Source: Sphingobium jiangsuense (GTDB lineage Bacteria > Pseudomonadota > Alphaproteobacteria > Sphingomonadales > Sphingomonadaceae). From it: a stretch of 64,000 bases of DNA. How positions within the stretch are numbered: position 1 is the stretch's first letter; each line of letters begins with the position of its first letter. The translations under genes were made by a program, and so were the position numbers. Positions 1 to 11,206 of this stretch are shown piece after piece. The stretch covers positions 372,001 to 436,000 of the forward strand of contig NZ_JACIDT010000002.1 in the NCBI RefSeq assembly GCF_014196495.1, written 5' to 3'. Under the pieces are notes generated by a model that was not told the origin of the DNA, did not search any database, and worked only from the letters and a program-made list of their open reading frames with translations.

Positions 1-823
1 TGGCGTCCTTCGTCAGGCTTTCCCGCTTCATCCGCTGCGCCTGAAGATAGGGATCGAAGCCGAAACTCTCGGTCGCCAGCCCTTCGCGCGCGATCTCGCT
101 CATCGCGCCGAAATAGGCGGTGGCGTCGGGGAAGGAGAAGGAGCCGTAGGCAAAGGCCGTGCCTTCGCGCACCAGTTTCAGCGTGACCGTAGCCTTGACG
201 CCCAGCGCGCCGCAATCGGCGGCGAACAGGCCGGTGATGTCGGGGCCGAACGGGCGGAAGAAATCGCTGCCCGTCGACAGGATCGAGCCGTCGGCCAGCA
301 CCACCTCGAACCGCAGCGCGGCGTCCACCACCGTGCCGCCCGCCGCGCCCCAGAACACGCCGTTCTGGCTCATCCCCCCGCCCACGGTGGCGTTGATGCC
401 CGACAACGTGCCCCATGCCAGCGCGCGCAGGCCCTTCGGTTTCAGCGCGCGCTGGAGCTTGTCCCAGGTGCAGCCGGCCTCGACCGTGGCGGTCATGTCC
501 TCTTCGTTAATGGTGAGAATGCGGTTCATCGCGCCGGTGTCGATCAGCAGCGCGCCCGCCTCGCCCGGCAGATAGCCGCTGGTATAGCTCATGCCGCCGC
601 CGCGCGGAACGATGGCGACGCCCGCGGCGGTGGCGGCGGCCACGCCGCGCGCCAGCATTTCCGTGTCGGACGGGCGGAACACCGCCAGCAGATCGGGACC
701 GTTGCTGAAAACATCCTGCGCATAATAGCGCAGCTCGGCCGCGTCGGTGATCAGCGCGGCGGTGCCGACGGCCGCCGATATCGTGGAAAGCAGGGTATCG
801 GGCGCGGAAGCAAGGGTGGTCAT
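1..823 (-). CDS. FAD-binding oxidase, VAO/PCMH type (3' end outside window)
   Basis: The reverse strand from the ATG at 823 reads 274 codons without a stop and leaves the window. The visible part is the FAD_binding_4 (PCMH) domain: a pyrophosphate-binding loop IVPRGGGMSYTSGY near residue 60, then TVEAGCTWDKLQRALKPKGL and a glycine-rich ATVGGGMSQNG segment. This family oxidises hydroxy-acids, alcohols or phenols with bound FAD. Its start lies one base past the stop of the MFS gene upstream, so the two are probably translationally coupled. It is a paralogue of the oxidase at 27476-29047, with the same loop and the same AMNRIL motif. Substrate and C-terminal subtype cannot be read. Confidence 0.85.
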   Translation of the reverse strand, partial: MTTLASAPDTLLSTISAAVGTAALITDAAELRYYAQDVFSNGPDLLAVFRPSDTEMLARGVAAATAAGVAIVPRGGGMSYTSGYLPGEAGALLIDTGAMNRILTINEEDMTATVEAGCTWDKLQRALKPKGLRALAWGTLSGINATVGGGMSQNGVFWGAAGGTVVDAALRFEVVLADGSILSTGSDFFRPFGPDITGLFAADCGALGVKATVTLKLVREGTAFAYGSFSFPDATAYFGAMSEIAREGLATESFGFDPYLQAQRMKRESLTKDA

Positions 824-824
824 G

Positions 825-2114
825 TCAATTCCCTGAACGAAGTGCCTTGAGGTCGGGATAGCGGCCCAGCGCCAGCAGCAGCGCGCCGCCGGCCAGGAAC
901 GTCACCATCGCGACGGAGAGGATGAGGTCGTAGTTGCCGGTCGAGTCGCGGACCATGCCGTAGATGATCGGCGAAATGGCCGAGCCGATGGCGAAGGGCA
1001 TATAGAGCACGCCATAGATGCGGCCATAATGCGCCATGCCGAAATATTTGGCGGCAAGATAAGCGATGACGTCCGATTCCGTGCCCGCTGCAAAGCCGAG
1101 CAGGAAGCCGCCGACGATAACGTGGCTCAAATCGGCCTGCGTGCCCATCAGCAGCCAGCAGGCCAGCGCGGGCAGCAGCAGTGCGGGAAAGGCGACGCCG
1201 GGTGCCCAGAAGCGGTCGAACAGGAAGCCGACGAGCAGCCGCCCGGTCAGGATGCCGATGGCGACCACGCCCAGCACGCTTGCCGCCACTTCCGCCGAAA
1301 AGCCGTGCATGCCGACGATCTGCGCGATGTGGATATGGGCACCGCCATAGGCGAAGGCGGTCAGCAGGATCGAGGAGAGCAGCACCCAGAAGCGATAGCC
1401 GCCGACCGCCTCCCGCAAGGTGATGCCGATGATTGCGCCGCTGGCGTCGGCCACGCCTTCGGGGCATTCGTCGGGGCGCGGCTCGCGGAACCAGAGGAAG
1501 CCGAGCGGAATCGCGATGAACAGCGGCAGCAGCGCCACCACCGGGAAGGCCATGCGCCAGCCGCCCGCCGAGATTGCCTTTTGCGCGATCTGCGGCACGA
1601 CCATCGCGGCGAGGCTGGTGCCCAGCAGCATGATGCCGAGCGCGAGCCCGCGATGGCGGTTGAACCACATGCTGATCGCCCGGCTCCACGTCACCGGGGT
1701 GGAACCGATGCCGATCGCGCCGAGCACCGCCCAGAACAGCAGATAGCCGATCTTGGATGCGGGCAGGAAATAGAAGGAGCCGAAGATCACGCCGAACAGG
1801 AACAGCGACCAGAGCGCGACCGGGCGCACGCCGAATCGGTCGGACAGGCCGCCATAGACCGGGGCGAGCAGCGCGGCGATGATGCCGAAGACAGTCACCC
1901 CCGCGCTGATGGCGGCGAAATCCCAGCCGAATTCCATGCTGATCGGGCCCATGACGAGGGGCAGGACGTTGAAGGGAATGGGCGAGGCCCCGCAGGCCAC
2001 GCCGACCAGTGCCGCCGCGAGCGGTTTCGCGCCCAGTCTGAATTCCGAGCGTTCGCCCGTTGCCATCGTCATGTGGAGGCCGTTCCCGTCCAGAGCACTA
2101 TCATATCGCGACAT
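825..2114 (-). CDS. MFS transporter
   Basis: This 429 aa protein has the length and hydrophobic pattern of a 12-helix major facilitator. After the second helix comes YGGLSDRFGVRPVAL, which matches the conserved MFS loop 2-3 motif. It most resembles the monocarboxylate-type branch and would move an organic acid across the inner membrane. It lies between a TonB receptor (65 bp upstream) and an FAD oxidase (1 bp downstream), so outer-membrane entry, inner-membrane carriage and oxidation look like one operon. Start choice is uncertain: Met15 or Met17 (2072 or 2066) would drop a polar N-terminus. The substrate is not identifiable. Confidence 0.85.
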   Translation of the reverse strand: MSRYDSALDGNGLHMTMATGERSEFRLGAKPLAAALVGVACGASPIPFNVLPLVMGPISMEFGWDFAAISAGVTVFGIIAALLAPVYGGLSDRFGVRPVALWSLFLFGVIFGSFYFLPASKIGYLLFWAVLGAIGIGSTPVTWSRAISMWFNRHRGLALGIMLLGTSLAAMVVPQIAQKAISAGGWRMAFPVVALLPLFIAIPLGFLWFREPRPDECPEGVADASGAIIGITLREAVGGYRFWVLLSSILLTAFAYGGAHIHIAQIVGMHGFSAEVAASVLGVVAIGILTGRLLVGFLFDRFWAPGVAFPALLLPALACWLLMGTQADLSHVIVGGFLLGFAAGTESDVIAYLAAKYFGMAHYGRIYGVLYMPFAIGSAISPIIYGMVRDSTGNYDLILSVAMVTFLAGGALLLALGRYPDLKALRSGN

Positions 2115-2179
2115 CGTGAAAGCATACCTGCCTTATGGGGCGGAACGGCGCGACCCTGCCGTTCCGCCCGTTTCCGTTT

Positions 2180-4672
<2,493 letters not shown>

Positions 4673-4729
4673 GTCATTCTCCCTTTCTATAATCCCACTC
4701 GGGCATTCTGCCTGCGGACATAATTTTTT

Positions 4730-4745
4730 ATTTGTCCGGACAAAT
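4730..4745. promoter_or_regulatory. Predicted GntR operator O1 (perfect 16-bp palindrome)
   Basis: The sequence ATTTGTCCGGACAAAT is a perfect palindrome. It lies between the divergent TonB receptor (start 4672) and the membrane protein (start 4802), so one site could control both. The same core recurs at 5522, 11274, 24506 and 27040. The GTN4AC spacing suits GntR/HutC-family regulators. The link to the regulator at 10401-11162 is inferred. Confidence 0.75.
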
Positions 4746-4801
4746 TTTCATGTAAGCAGGTGCCTGTCAAGCGACTCTGATCCGCATGGGGAGAAAAAAA
4801 G

Positions 4802-5482
4802 ATGACACTCGCCGATCTGGCTTATCCGAGCATGGTCTATTTCCATCTGTTCCTGTTCGTGCTGTGGCTGGGCGGCGACGTCGGCGTGTTCCTCGCGGGG
4901 CAGCATTTCCGCAAGCGCGACCTCTACACGCTGGACCAGCGAATCGCGCTGCTGAAGCTGCTGGTGCTGATCGACATGACCCCGCGCACCGCCTGGGCGC
5001 TGATGGTGCCGGTGTCGCTTTCGGTGGTGACCATGGGCGGCTTCTGGGCGGTGCCCGGCTTCATTCTGGCGGGCGCCTGGGTCGCGGGCCTTGCATGGCT
5101 GTGGCTGGTCTGGGACGCGCATTTCCATGACATGACGCCGCGCGCTGCGCGCAACCGGCGGATAGAATTCTGGCTGAAGAACGCGATCACCCTCGGCTAT
5201 CTGGCGCTGGGCGCGGTGTCGCTGGCGACAGGCGCGCCGCTCGCCGAGCAATGGCTGGCGACCAAGGCGCTGCTGTTCGGCCTGATCTTCGTCGCCGCGA
5301 TCATGATCGACGTCGCCTTCAAGCCGGTGGGGCCGCAGCTCGGGCGGCTGCTGAAGGAAGGGTCGAGCGACGCCACCGAGATTCCGCTCCGCCGCACCAT
5401 GGACCGCACCCGCATCTGGGTTTTCATCGTCTACGCGTTGCTGATCGCGACCTCCTATCTGGGCGCAGTCAAACCGTTCTGA
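4802..5482 (+). CDS. Six-helix integral membrane protein, function unknown
   Basis: This 226 aa protein has about six hydrophobic segments (roughly 8-32, 52-82, 84-108, 125-148, 152-174, 205-224). Its first helix carries YFHLFLFVLWLGGDVGVFL, where a conserved His and a WLG motif could bind a ligand or haem, although no family is certain. It resembles the 220 aa membrane protein at 29044-29706: both have H...WLG, an (I/V)D..(P/V)R segment, a late RRT and a terminal KP. The start is supported by GGGGAG about 9 bp upstream. O1 lies upstream and O2 just past its stop. A role in electron transfer or transport for the island is a guess. Confidence 0.7.
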   Translation: MTLADLAYPSMVYFHLFLFVLWLGGDVGVFLAGQHFRKRDLYTLDQRIALLKLLVLIDMTPRTAWALMVPVSLSVVTMGGFWAVPGFILAGAWVAGLAWLWLVWDAHFHDMTPRAARNRRIEFWLKNAITLGYLALGAVSLATGAPLAEQWLATKALLFGLIFVAAIMIDVAFKPVGPQLGRLLKEGSSDATEIPLRRTMDRTRIWVFIVYALLIATSYLGAVKPF

Positions 5483-5521
5483 GCGAAAAAATGCGGCTTT
5501 CAGCTTTTGTACTTGACTTAT

Positions 5522-5539
5522 AATTTGTCCGGACAAATT
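5522..5539. promoter_or_regulatory. Predicted GntR operator O2 (perfect 18-bp palindrome)
   Basis: AATTTGTCCGGACAAATT is the longest perfect copy of the island palindrome. It lies about 30 bp upstream of the GTG start of the lyase gene at 5570, the first gene of the long rightward operon, where a repressor would block the promoter or early transcription. The apparent in-frame ATG at 5507 would place this site inside a coding region, one reason to prefer the later start. Confidence 0.77.
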
Positions 5540-5569
5540 CTTAGGCGCAGCAAAGCAGGGGATGCCAGA

Positions 5570-6415
5570 GTGAACGCGGCCATCGGACTTTCATCAATGC
5601 TGTTCGTGCCCGGATCGAAGCCGGAACGCTATGCCAAGGCGCTGGACGCGGGGGCGGACGCGGTGTGCATCGACCTGGAGGACTCGGTTCCCGAGTCGGC
5701 CAAGGCGGAGGCCCGCGCGGCCGCCGTCGCGGCGATTGGTGAGGGGGGGGGCGAGGGGAACGGCCAGCGGCTGGTCCTGCGTATCAACGGCGTCAGGACG
5801 CGGGCGGGTCTGGAGGACCTGATCGCTCTGGCCGATGCGGCGGCGCTGCCGTCGCTGCTGTTCGTCCCGATGGTCGAAAGCGCGGCCGAGGTCGGCGTGA
5901 TCCTCGGCGTGCTGGGAAACCGCGCGCCGGGCATCGTGCCGCTCATCGAGACGGTGAAGGGCCTGGACGCGGCGGCGGAGATCGCCTCCGCCCCCGGCGT
6001 CGCCGCGATGATGTTCGGCGGCGGCGACTTCGCGGCGGAGCTTGGCGTCGCGCTGGCGTGGGAGCCGTTGCGGTCCGCACGGGGCGCGTTCGTGATGGCC
6101 TGCGCCGGGGCGGGCATTCCGGCGATCGACGTGCCGTTCATCCAGCTCGACGACGCCGAAGGGCTGAAGACGGAGGCGGAGGCGGCAAAAGCGCTGGGCT
6201 TCGCCGCCAAGGCCGCGATCCATCCGGCGCAAGTGGCGGTCATCAACGCGGTGTTCCGACCGACGCCGGAGCAGATCGCCGAGGCGCTGGAGGCGCAAAA
6301 GGTTTTCGACGCGGCCGGCGGCGCCGCGGTTCGTTTCAACGGCCGCATGCTCGAAGCACCGATCATGCGGCGATATCAGAGGATATTGGCAATGCAGGGC
6401 AATCAACATGCGTGA
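5570..6415 (+). CDS. HpcH/HpaI aldolase / CitE-like acyl-CoA lyase
   Basis: This is a TIM-barrel lyase of the CitE/citramalyl-CoA lyase family, 281 aa from the GTG at 5570. It shows the family opening SSMLFVPGSKPERYAK, a substrate Arg in VLRING, a metal-ligand Glu in PLIETVKG and an Asp in FGGGDFAAELG. Such enzymes cleave malyl- or citramalyl-CoA type thioesters, for example to acetyl-CoA and pyruvate. I chose GTG 5570 because GGGG lies about 9 bp upstream and because an ATG at 5507 would read through the operator. It overlaps the MaoC gene by 8 bp. With the MaoC hydratase and CaiB transferases it resembles the last step (Ccl) of itaconate catabolism; the actual substrate is inferred. Confidence 0.88.
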   Translation: MNAAIGLSSMLFVPGSKPERYAKALDAGADAVCIDLEDSVPESAKAEARAAAVAAIGEGGGEGNGQRLVLRINGVRTRAGLEDLIALADAAALPSLLFVPMVESAAEVGVILGVLGNRAPGIVPLIETVKGLDAAAEIASAPGVAAMMFGGGDFAAELGVALAWEPLRSARGAFVMACAGAGIPAIDVPFIQLDDAEGLKTEAEAAKALGFAAKAAIHPAQVAVINAVFRPTPEQIAEALEAQKVFDAAGGAAVRFNGRMLEAPIMRRYQRILAMQGNQHA

Positions 6416-6917
6416 AGGTGTGATCGAAGTCAGCCCCGGACGCTTCCGTGAGACATTCGGGCGCTACTATGAGGATTTCGTGGTGGGCCATATCTATGAG
6501 CACCGCCCCGGACGGACCATCACCGACACCGACAATGTGTGGTTCACGCTGCTGACGATGAACACGCATCCGGCGCATTTCGACTATGAATTCGCCAAGA
6601 AGACCGAATTCGAAAAGCCGCTGATCTGTTCGCCGCTGACCGTGGCGCTGATGGTCGGCATGAGCGTTTCGGACCTCAGCCAGAAGGCGGTCGCCAATCT
6701 GGGCTGGGACAATATCAAGATGACCCACCCGATGTTCCCCGGCGACACCCTCTATGCCGAGAGCGAGGTGATCGAAAAGCGCGAGTCCAGTTCCCGTCCG
6801 GAACAGGGCATCGTCACCGTCAAGACGATCGGCAAGAACCAGCACGGCACGGTGGTGTGCACCTTCAACCGGACCATGCTGATCTGGAAGCGCGGTTTCG
6901 GCCCGGCGGACGATTGA
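6408..6917 (+). CDS. MaoC-family acyl-CoA hydratase (itaconyl/mesaconyl-CoA type)
   Basis: This 169 aa single hot-dog-fold protein has the MaoC pattern GRTITDTDNVWFTLLTMNTH followed by PAHFD (about residues 36-60), where the Asn and His correspond to the active-site region of R-hydratases. Members with the NTHPxHxD variant include mesaconyl-CoA-type hydratases. The family adds water to enoyl-CoA thioesters. It starts inside the lyase gene and is followed 11 bp later by the acyl-CoA dehydrogenase. Immediate adjacency to a CitE-like lyase is the hallmark of the itaconate/citramalate pathway, where an Ich-type hydratase makes citramalyl-CoA. The exact substrate is inferred from context. Confidence 0.85.
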   Translation: MREGVIEVSPGRFRETFGRYYEDFVVGHIYEHRPGRTITDTDNVWFTLLTMNTHPAHFDYEFAKKTEFEKPLICSPLTVALMVGMSVSDLSQKAVANLGWDNIKMTHPMFPGDTLYAESEVIEKRESSSRPEQGIVTVKTIGKNQHGTVVCTFNRTMLIWKRGFGPADD

Positions 6918-6928
6918 GGAAAGAAACC

Positions 6929-8098
6929 ATGTCCGAACATATTCAGCGGCACATCGACGCAGATGATGAAGCCGCGCTGCTGGAGACGATCGATCGCTGG
7001 ATCGAGCGGGACGTCCGGCCCGTGGTCATGCACCACGACCATAACGACATCTGGCCCGCCGCGCTGGTGGAGCAGATGACGGAAATGGGGCTTTTCGGCG
7101 CGACCATCGGTCAGGAATATGGCGGTCTGGGCCTGCCCGCGACCACCTATGCCAAGATCATCACGCGCGTGTCCTCCTACTGGATGGCGATAACCGGCAT
7201 CGTCAATTCGCACCTCATCATGGCCGCGGCGGTCGAGCGCTTCGGCACCGAGGAGCAGAAGCGCACATGGCTGCCCAAATTCGCCAGCGGCGAGATCCGG
7301 GGCGGTCTCGCGCTGACGGAGCCCGATGCGGGCACCGACCTACAGGCCATCCGCACGCTCGCGGTGCGCGACGGCGACGATTATGTGATCAACGGCACCA
7401 AGACGTGGATTTCCAACGGCGTGAACGGCAGTTGCTTCGCGCTGCTGGTAAAGACCGACCCCAGGGCCGAGCCGCGCTACAAGGGGATGAGCTTCTTCAT
7501 CGCGCCCAAGGGGGAGGGCTTTTCGGTCAGCAAGAAGTTCGACAAGCTGGGCTATAAGGGCATAGACAGCGCCGAGCTGGTGTTCGACAATTACCGCGTC
7601 CCGGCCGAAAACCTGATCGGCGGCGTCGAGGGCGAGGGCTTCTTCCAGGCCACCGGCGGGCTGGAGCTGGGGCGCATCAATGTCGCGGCGCGGGGCGTGG
7701 GCCTTGCCGAAGGGGCGCTGCGCCTCGCCACCGAATATGCGCAGATCCGCAAGACTATGGGCAAGCCGATCGCGCAGCATCAGGCGATCCAGCTCAAGCT
7801 CGGCGAAATGGTGACGCGGGCCGAGGCGGCGCGCCTGCTCGTCGAGCAGGCCGCGCGCGCCTATGATCGCGGCGAGCGCTGCGACATGGAAGCGGGCATG
7901 GCCAAATTCTTCGCCTCCGAAGCGGCGGTCCGCAATTCGGAAGAGGCGATGCGCATCTTCGGCGGCTACAGCTATTCCAAGGAATATGAGATCGAGCGCT
8001 TCTATCGCGACGCCCTGCTGATGTGCATCGGCGAGGGCACCAACGAGATGCAGCGGATGATCATCGCCAAGCAATGGCTGAAAAGGAACCCGGTATAA
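6929..8098 (+). CDS. Acyl-CoA dehydrogenase
   Basis: This 389 aa FAD enzyme dehydrogenates an acyl-CoA at C2-C3. It contains the flavin/substrate signature ALTEPDAGTD near residue 130, GTKTWISNG near 155 and the C-terminal signature FGGYSYSKEYEIERFYRDA near 345, with the catalytic Glu expected in IGEGTNEMQR. The start ATG at 6929 follows GAGGAAAG at a good distance; an earlier in-frame ATG at 6857 lies inside the MaoC gene and lacks a site. It shares a TAATG overlap with the next CoA-transferase gene. The branched-chain or glutaryl-CoA subclass cannot be told by eye. Confidence 0.93.
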   Translation: MSEHIQRHIDADDEAALLETIDRWIERDVRPVVMHHDHNDIWPAALVEQMTEMGLFGATIGQEYGGLGLPATTYAKIITRVSSYWMAITGIVNSHLIMAAAVERFGTEEQKRTWLPKFASGEIRGGLALTEPDAGTDLQAIRTLAVRDGDDYVINGTKTWISNGVNGSCFALLVKTDPRAEPRYKGMSFFIAPKGEGFSVSKKFDKLGYKGIDSAELVFDNYRVPAENLIGGVEGEGFFQATGGLELGRINVAARGVGLAEGALRLATEYAQIRKTMGKPIAQHQAIQLKLGEMVTRAEAARLLVEQAARAYDRGERCDMEAGMAKFFASEAAVRNSEEAMRIFGGYSYSKEYEIERFYRDALLMCIGEGTNEMQRMIIAKQWLKRNPV

Positions 8099-9288
8099 TG
8101 GCCGATCTTCCTCTGGCCGGCTTCCGCATCCTGTCCGCCGAGCAATATGGCGCCGGTCCCTATGGCACCATGTTCCTGGCGCAGATGGGGGCGGACGTCA
8201 TCAAGATCGAACCCCCGCGCGGCGGCGATACCGCCCGCGCGGTGGGGCCGCATTATCTGCGGGACGGGGAGAGCCTCTTCTTCCAGACCTTCAACCTCAA
8301 CAAGCGGTCGCTGACGCTCGACCTCAACACGGAGGAAGGGAAGGCGATCCTCCACCGGCTGGCGGGATCCGCGCATGCGGTCGTCAACAATCTGCGCGGC
8401 GACCTGCCGGAGCGGATGGGCCTGACCCATGCGCAGTTGAAGGACGTCAATCCGGCGATCGTCTGCGCGCATCTTTCCGCCTATGGCCGCGACAATGAGA
8501 GGGCGCGGTGGCCGGGATATGATTATCTGATGCAGGCCGAGGCGGGCTGGCTCTCGCTGACCGGCGAGCCGGACGCGCCGCCCACGCGGGCGGGGCTGTC
8601 GCTGGTCGATTTCATGACCGGCACGATCATGACCATCGGCCTGCTGGGCGCGCTGCTCGATGCGCAGCGGTCCGGCAAGGGGCGGGATGTCGATGTCGAC
8701 CTGCTCTCCGCCGCCATCCACCAGACCAGCTATCCGGCGATGTGGTATCTCAACGCGGGCGATGTGACCGGCCGGGCGGAACGCTCCGCCCATCCGTCGG
8801 TGACGCCGAGCCAGCTGTTCCGCGCGGCGGACGGATGGGTGTTCGTGATGGCGCAGCTTCCCAAATTCTGGAACGTGCTGCTGGACCGGATCGGCCACCC
8901 GGAACTGGGCGAGGACGCCCGTTTCCGCACCCCCGCCGACCGGCTGGCGCACCGCGATGCGCTGACCGCCATTTTCGACGGCATCTTCAGCGAAAAGCCG
9001 GTCGCGCACTGGGTCGACCTGTTGTCGGGACATATGCCGGTGTCGCCGGTCTATGCGCTCGATCAGGCGCTGGACAATCCGTTCCTCCGGGAAACGGGGA
9101 TGATCGACACCGCGCCCCATCCCGATCGTGCGGATATGCGGGTGCTGGCCAATCCGATCCGGCTCGACGGGGAGCGGCTGCCCAATCGCGCCGCGCCGCT
9201 GCTGGGCGCGGATACCGACGCGGTGCTGGCGGAGGCCGGTTTCAGCGCGGCGGATATCGAGGGTTTCAGGGAAAAGGGCGTCGTCTGA
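8098..9288 (+). CDS. CaiB/BaiF family III CoA-transferase (1)
   Basis: This 396 aa protein is a family III CoA-transferase. Its N-terminal segment LAGFRILSAEQYGAGPYGTM is followed by MGADVIKIEPP and NKRSLTLDL. The catalytic Asp should be that in LSLVDFMTG near residue 173. These enzymes move CoA from a donor such as succinyl-CoA to a carboxylic acid without free CoA. The ATG shares one base with the preceding stop. The second transferase begins 4 bp after this one; they could be two half-specific enzymes or act on two intermediates. An itaconate-CoA-transferase-like role is an inference from the lyase and hydratase beside it. Confidence 0.92.
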   Translation: MADLPLAGFRILSAEQYGAGPYGTMFLAQMGADVIKIEPPRGGDTARAVGPHYLRDGESLFFQTFNLNKRSLTLDLNTEEGKAILHRLAGSAHAVVNNLRGDLPERMGLTHAQLKDVNPAIVCAHLSAYGRDNERARWPGYDYLMQAEAGWLSLTGEPDAPPTRAGLSLVDFMTGTIMTIGLLGALLDAQRSGKGRDVDVDLLSAAIHQTSYPAMWYLNAGDVTGRAERSAHPSVTPSQLFRAADGWVFVMAQLPKFWNVLLDRIGHPELGEDARFRTPADRLAHRDALTAIFDGIFSEKPVAHWVDLLSGHMPVSPVYALDQALDNPFLRETGMIDTAPHPDRADMRVLANPIRLDGERLPNRAAPLLGADTDAVLAEAGFSAADIEGFREKGVV

Positions 9289-9292
9289 TCCG

Positions 9293-10396
9293 ATGGGCAA
9301 GCTTTCGGGCATAAAGGTCGTGGACCTGTCGCAATTCCTGCCGGGGCCGATGCTGTCGATGATGATGGCCGATCAGGGCGCGCAGGTCGTGAAGGTGGAG
9401 CCGCCCGCGGGCGACCCCGCGCGCGACCAGCCGCCTTTCGAGCAGGGGCAGTCGATCTGGTTCCGCAACCTCAATCGCGGCAAGCAGAGCGTCGTGCTCG
9501 ACCTCAAGAGCGAGGCGGGGCGCGAGGCGCTCTGGGCGCTGATCGACGGGGCGGACGTGTTCCTCGAATCCTTCCGGCCGGGCGTGATCGCGCGGCTGGG
9601 CTTCGGGTATGAGGCCGTCGCCGCGCGCAACCCGCGCATCGTCTATTGCTCGATCTCCGCCTTCGGCCAGAGCGGCGCGCGCGCGCATCATGCCGCCCAT
9701 GACATGGCGGTACAGGCGATGGCGGGCTTCCTCTCGGTGAATGACGGCCCCGACGGCGCGCCGGTCGTGCCGGGCGTGCCTGCCGCCGACATGGCCGCCG
9801 GTCTCACCGGCCTGTCGGCGGTGCTGATGGCGCTGATCGGGCGGGAGAAGAGCGGGCGGGGCGATTATGTCGACATCGCGATGTTCGACGCGATGCTGCC
9901 CTGGTGCGCGCATATCGTGGGTGACGCGATCGCAGGCGGCGAGCCGCCTCGTTCCGCGACGCAGCGTTCGCTGGGCGGGGCCGCCTTCTACAATGTCTAT
10001 GAAACGGCGGATGGGCGGCATGTCGTGCTGGGCGGGCGGGAACTCAAATTCGTCGCCAATCTGCTCGACGCGCTGGGGCGGCCCGATCTCGCGCCGCTGG
10101 GGGCGGAACCGCCCGGCGAGGCGCAGGCGCCGCTGGTCGCCTTCCTGCGCGAAAGCTTCCGCGCCCGCACCCGCGACCAATGGGTCGCATGGTTCGCCGA
10201 CAAGGACGTGGCTTTCTCTCCGGTGCTCGATTTCCGCGAGGTCTTCCGGGACCCGCAGGTCGCCGGGCGCGGCCTGCTGGTGGAGGCGGACGGCGCGCAC
10301 CAGATCGCGCCGCCGATCCGCTTCGCCGGGGAAGCGGCATGGGCTCCCACGCCAGCGCCGGAACTGGGCGTGCCGGAACTGGACACCGATGGCTGA
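9293..10396 (+). CDS. CaiB/BaiF family III CoA-transferase (2)
   Basis: This 367 aa second family III CoA-transferase opens with LSGIKVVDLSQFLPGPMLSM and DQGAQVVKVEPPAGDPAR, close to the formyl-CoA transferase pattern. The likely nucleophile is the Asp in PAADMAAG near residue 165. It ends 5 bp before the convergent GntR regulator's stop, so its 3' end may share a short terminator region. It is clearly diverged from its neighbour, so this is a functional pair and not a recent duplication. The acid activated is unknown; with the preceding lyase and hydratase a C5 dicarboxylate is plausible. Confidence 0.92.
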   Translation: MGKLSGIKVVDLSQFLPGPMLSMMMADQGAQVVKVEPPAGDPARDQPPFEQGQSIWFRNLNRGKQSVVLDLKSEAGREALWALIDGADVFLESFRPGVIARLGFGYEAVAARNPRIVYCSISAFGQSGARAHHAAHDMAVQAMAGFLSVNDGPDGAPVVPGVPAADMAAGLTGLSAVLMALIGREKSGRGDYVDIAMFDAMLPWCAHIVGDAIAGGEPPRSATQRSLGGAAFYNVYETADGRHVVLGGRELKFVANLLDALGRPDLAPLGAEPPGEAQAPLVAFLRESFRARTRDQWVAWFADKDVAFSPVLDFREVFRDPQVAGRGLLVEADGAHQIAPPIRFAGEAAWAPTPAPELGVPELDTDG

Positions 10397-10400
10397 TCCC

Positions 10401-11162
10401 CTATCCCTCGACCTCGATATGCATGGTATAGGCGAAGCGGTCGCCGGGATGATGGCTGGCGGAGATTTCCAGAATGCGCCCGGTGGCGTCGAGATAGCAG
10501 CGCAGGATGCGCAGGCAGGGGCTGCGGCGCGGGACGCCCAGTTCGGCCGCCACCGTGCTGCTGGCGGGAACGGCCTGAATGTCCTGCGTCACGCGCGCGA
10601 TGCGGATGCCGGAAAGGCGCTCGATCTGGCGGAAGATCGTATCCTCATTGGGCTTGATCTGGCTCGCGGCGGCTTCCAGATCGGGGTGGATATAGGCGTC
10701 GGTCAGCGCGATGGGGCCGGACTGGCCCTGCCGGACGCGCAGCCCGCGAAAATGATGCCAGCGCCCGCTCGCCACCTCGCCGATATGCACGGCGAACTTC
10801 TTGGGCAGCAGGGCCTTGCCCATCGGCGTGAAGAGATATTTGCTGTCGCGCGCATATTGCAGGATTTCGCCGACATTGGACAGCGGCTGATGCAGCGCGC
10901 CGCCTCGCGCCGAGGCGGGCTGGATGACCGTGCCCGAACCGCGCCGCCGCTGGATCAGCCCCTCGGTCTGGAGCGAACGCAGCGCCTCCCGCACGGTGAA
11001 GCGGCTGACGCCGTAGCGGGCGCACAGCGCGCTTTCGGTCGGGAATTGCGTCGGATCGGGATATTCGCCGCTCAGTATCTCCGCCCGCAAATCCTCGGCA
11101 AGCTCCTGATATCGCGGTTTTTTGCTGCCTTTTTGCGCTATTTTCCCAACTGTGGCCGACAA
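10401..11162 (-). CDS. GntR-family (HutC/UTRA) transcriptional regulator
   Basis: From a TTG at 11162 this is 253 aa. It has a winged-helix GntR domain (about residues 15-82: PRYQELAEDLRAEIL, then FPTESALCARYGVSRFTVRE and a RRRGSGTV wing) and a C-terminal UTRA ligand-binding domain of the HutC type. Such regulators release DNA when a pathway metabolite binds. The reading frame stays open back to a TTG at 11285, but no ATG exists; TTG 11162 has AGAGGA at good spacing and gives the usual family length. It is convergent with the CoA-transferase and divergent from the first MmgE/PrpD gene. It probably recognises the TTGTCCGGACAA palindromes across the island, including one 110 bp upstream of its own start. 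Confidence 0.9.
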   Translation of the reverse strand: MSATVGKIAQKGSKKPRYQELAEDLRAEILSGEYPDPTQFPTESALCARYGVSRFTVREALRSLQTEGLIQRRRGSGTVIQPASARGGALHQPLSNVGEILQYARDSKYLFTPMGKALLPKKFAVHIGEVASGRWHHFRGLRVRQGQSGPIALTDAYIHPDLEAAASQIKPNEDTIFRQIERLSGIRIARVTQDIQAVPASSTVAAELGVPRRSPCLRILRCYLDATGRILEISASHHPGDRFAYTMHIEVEG

Positions 11163-11206
11163 GTCTGCAATCCTCTGCCAAATCGTTTCGTTTCGGAGTT
11201 CGTTCT

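Noticed and set aside
5507..5569. Earlier ATG for the CitE-like lyase gene
   Set aside because: It would code through operator O2 and the extra residues do not match the family N-terminus.
8098..10396. Tandem CoA-transferases as a recent duplication
   Set aside because: The two proteins differ throughout, including around the catalytic Asp, so they are old paralogues.
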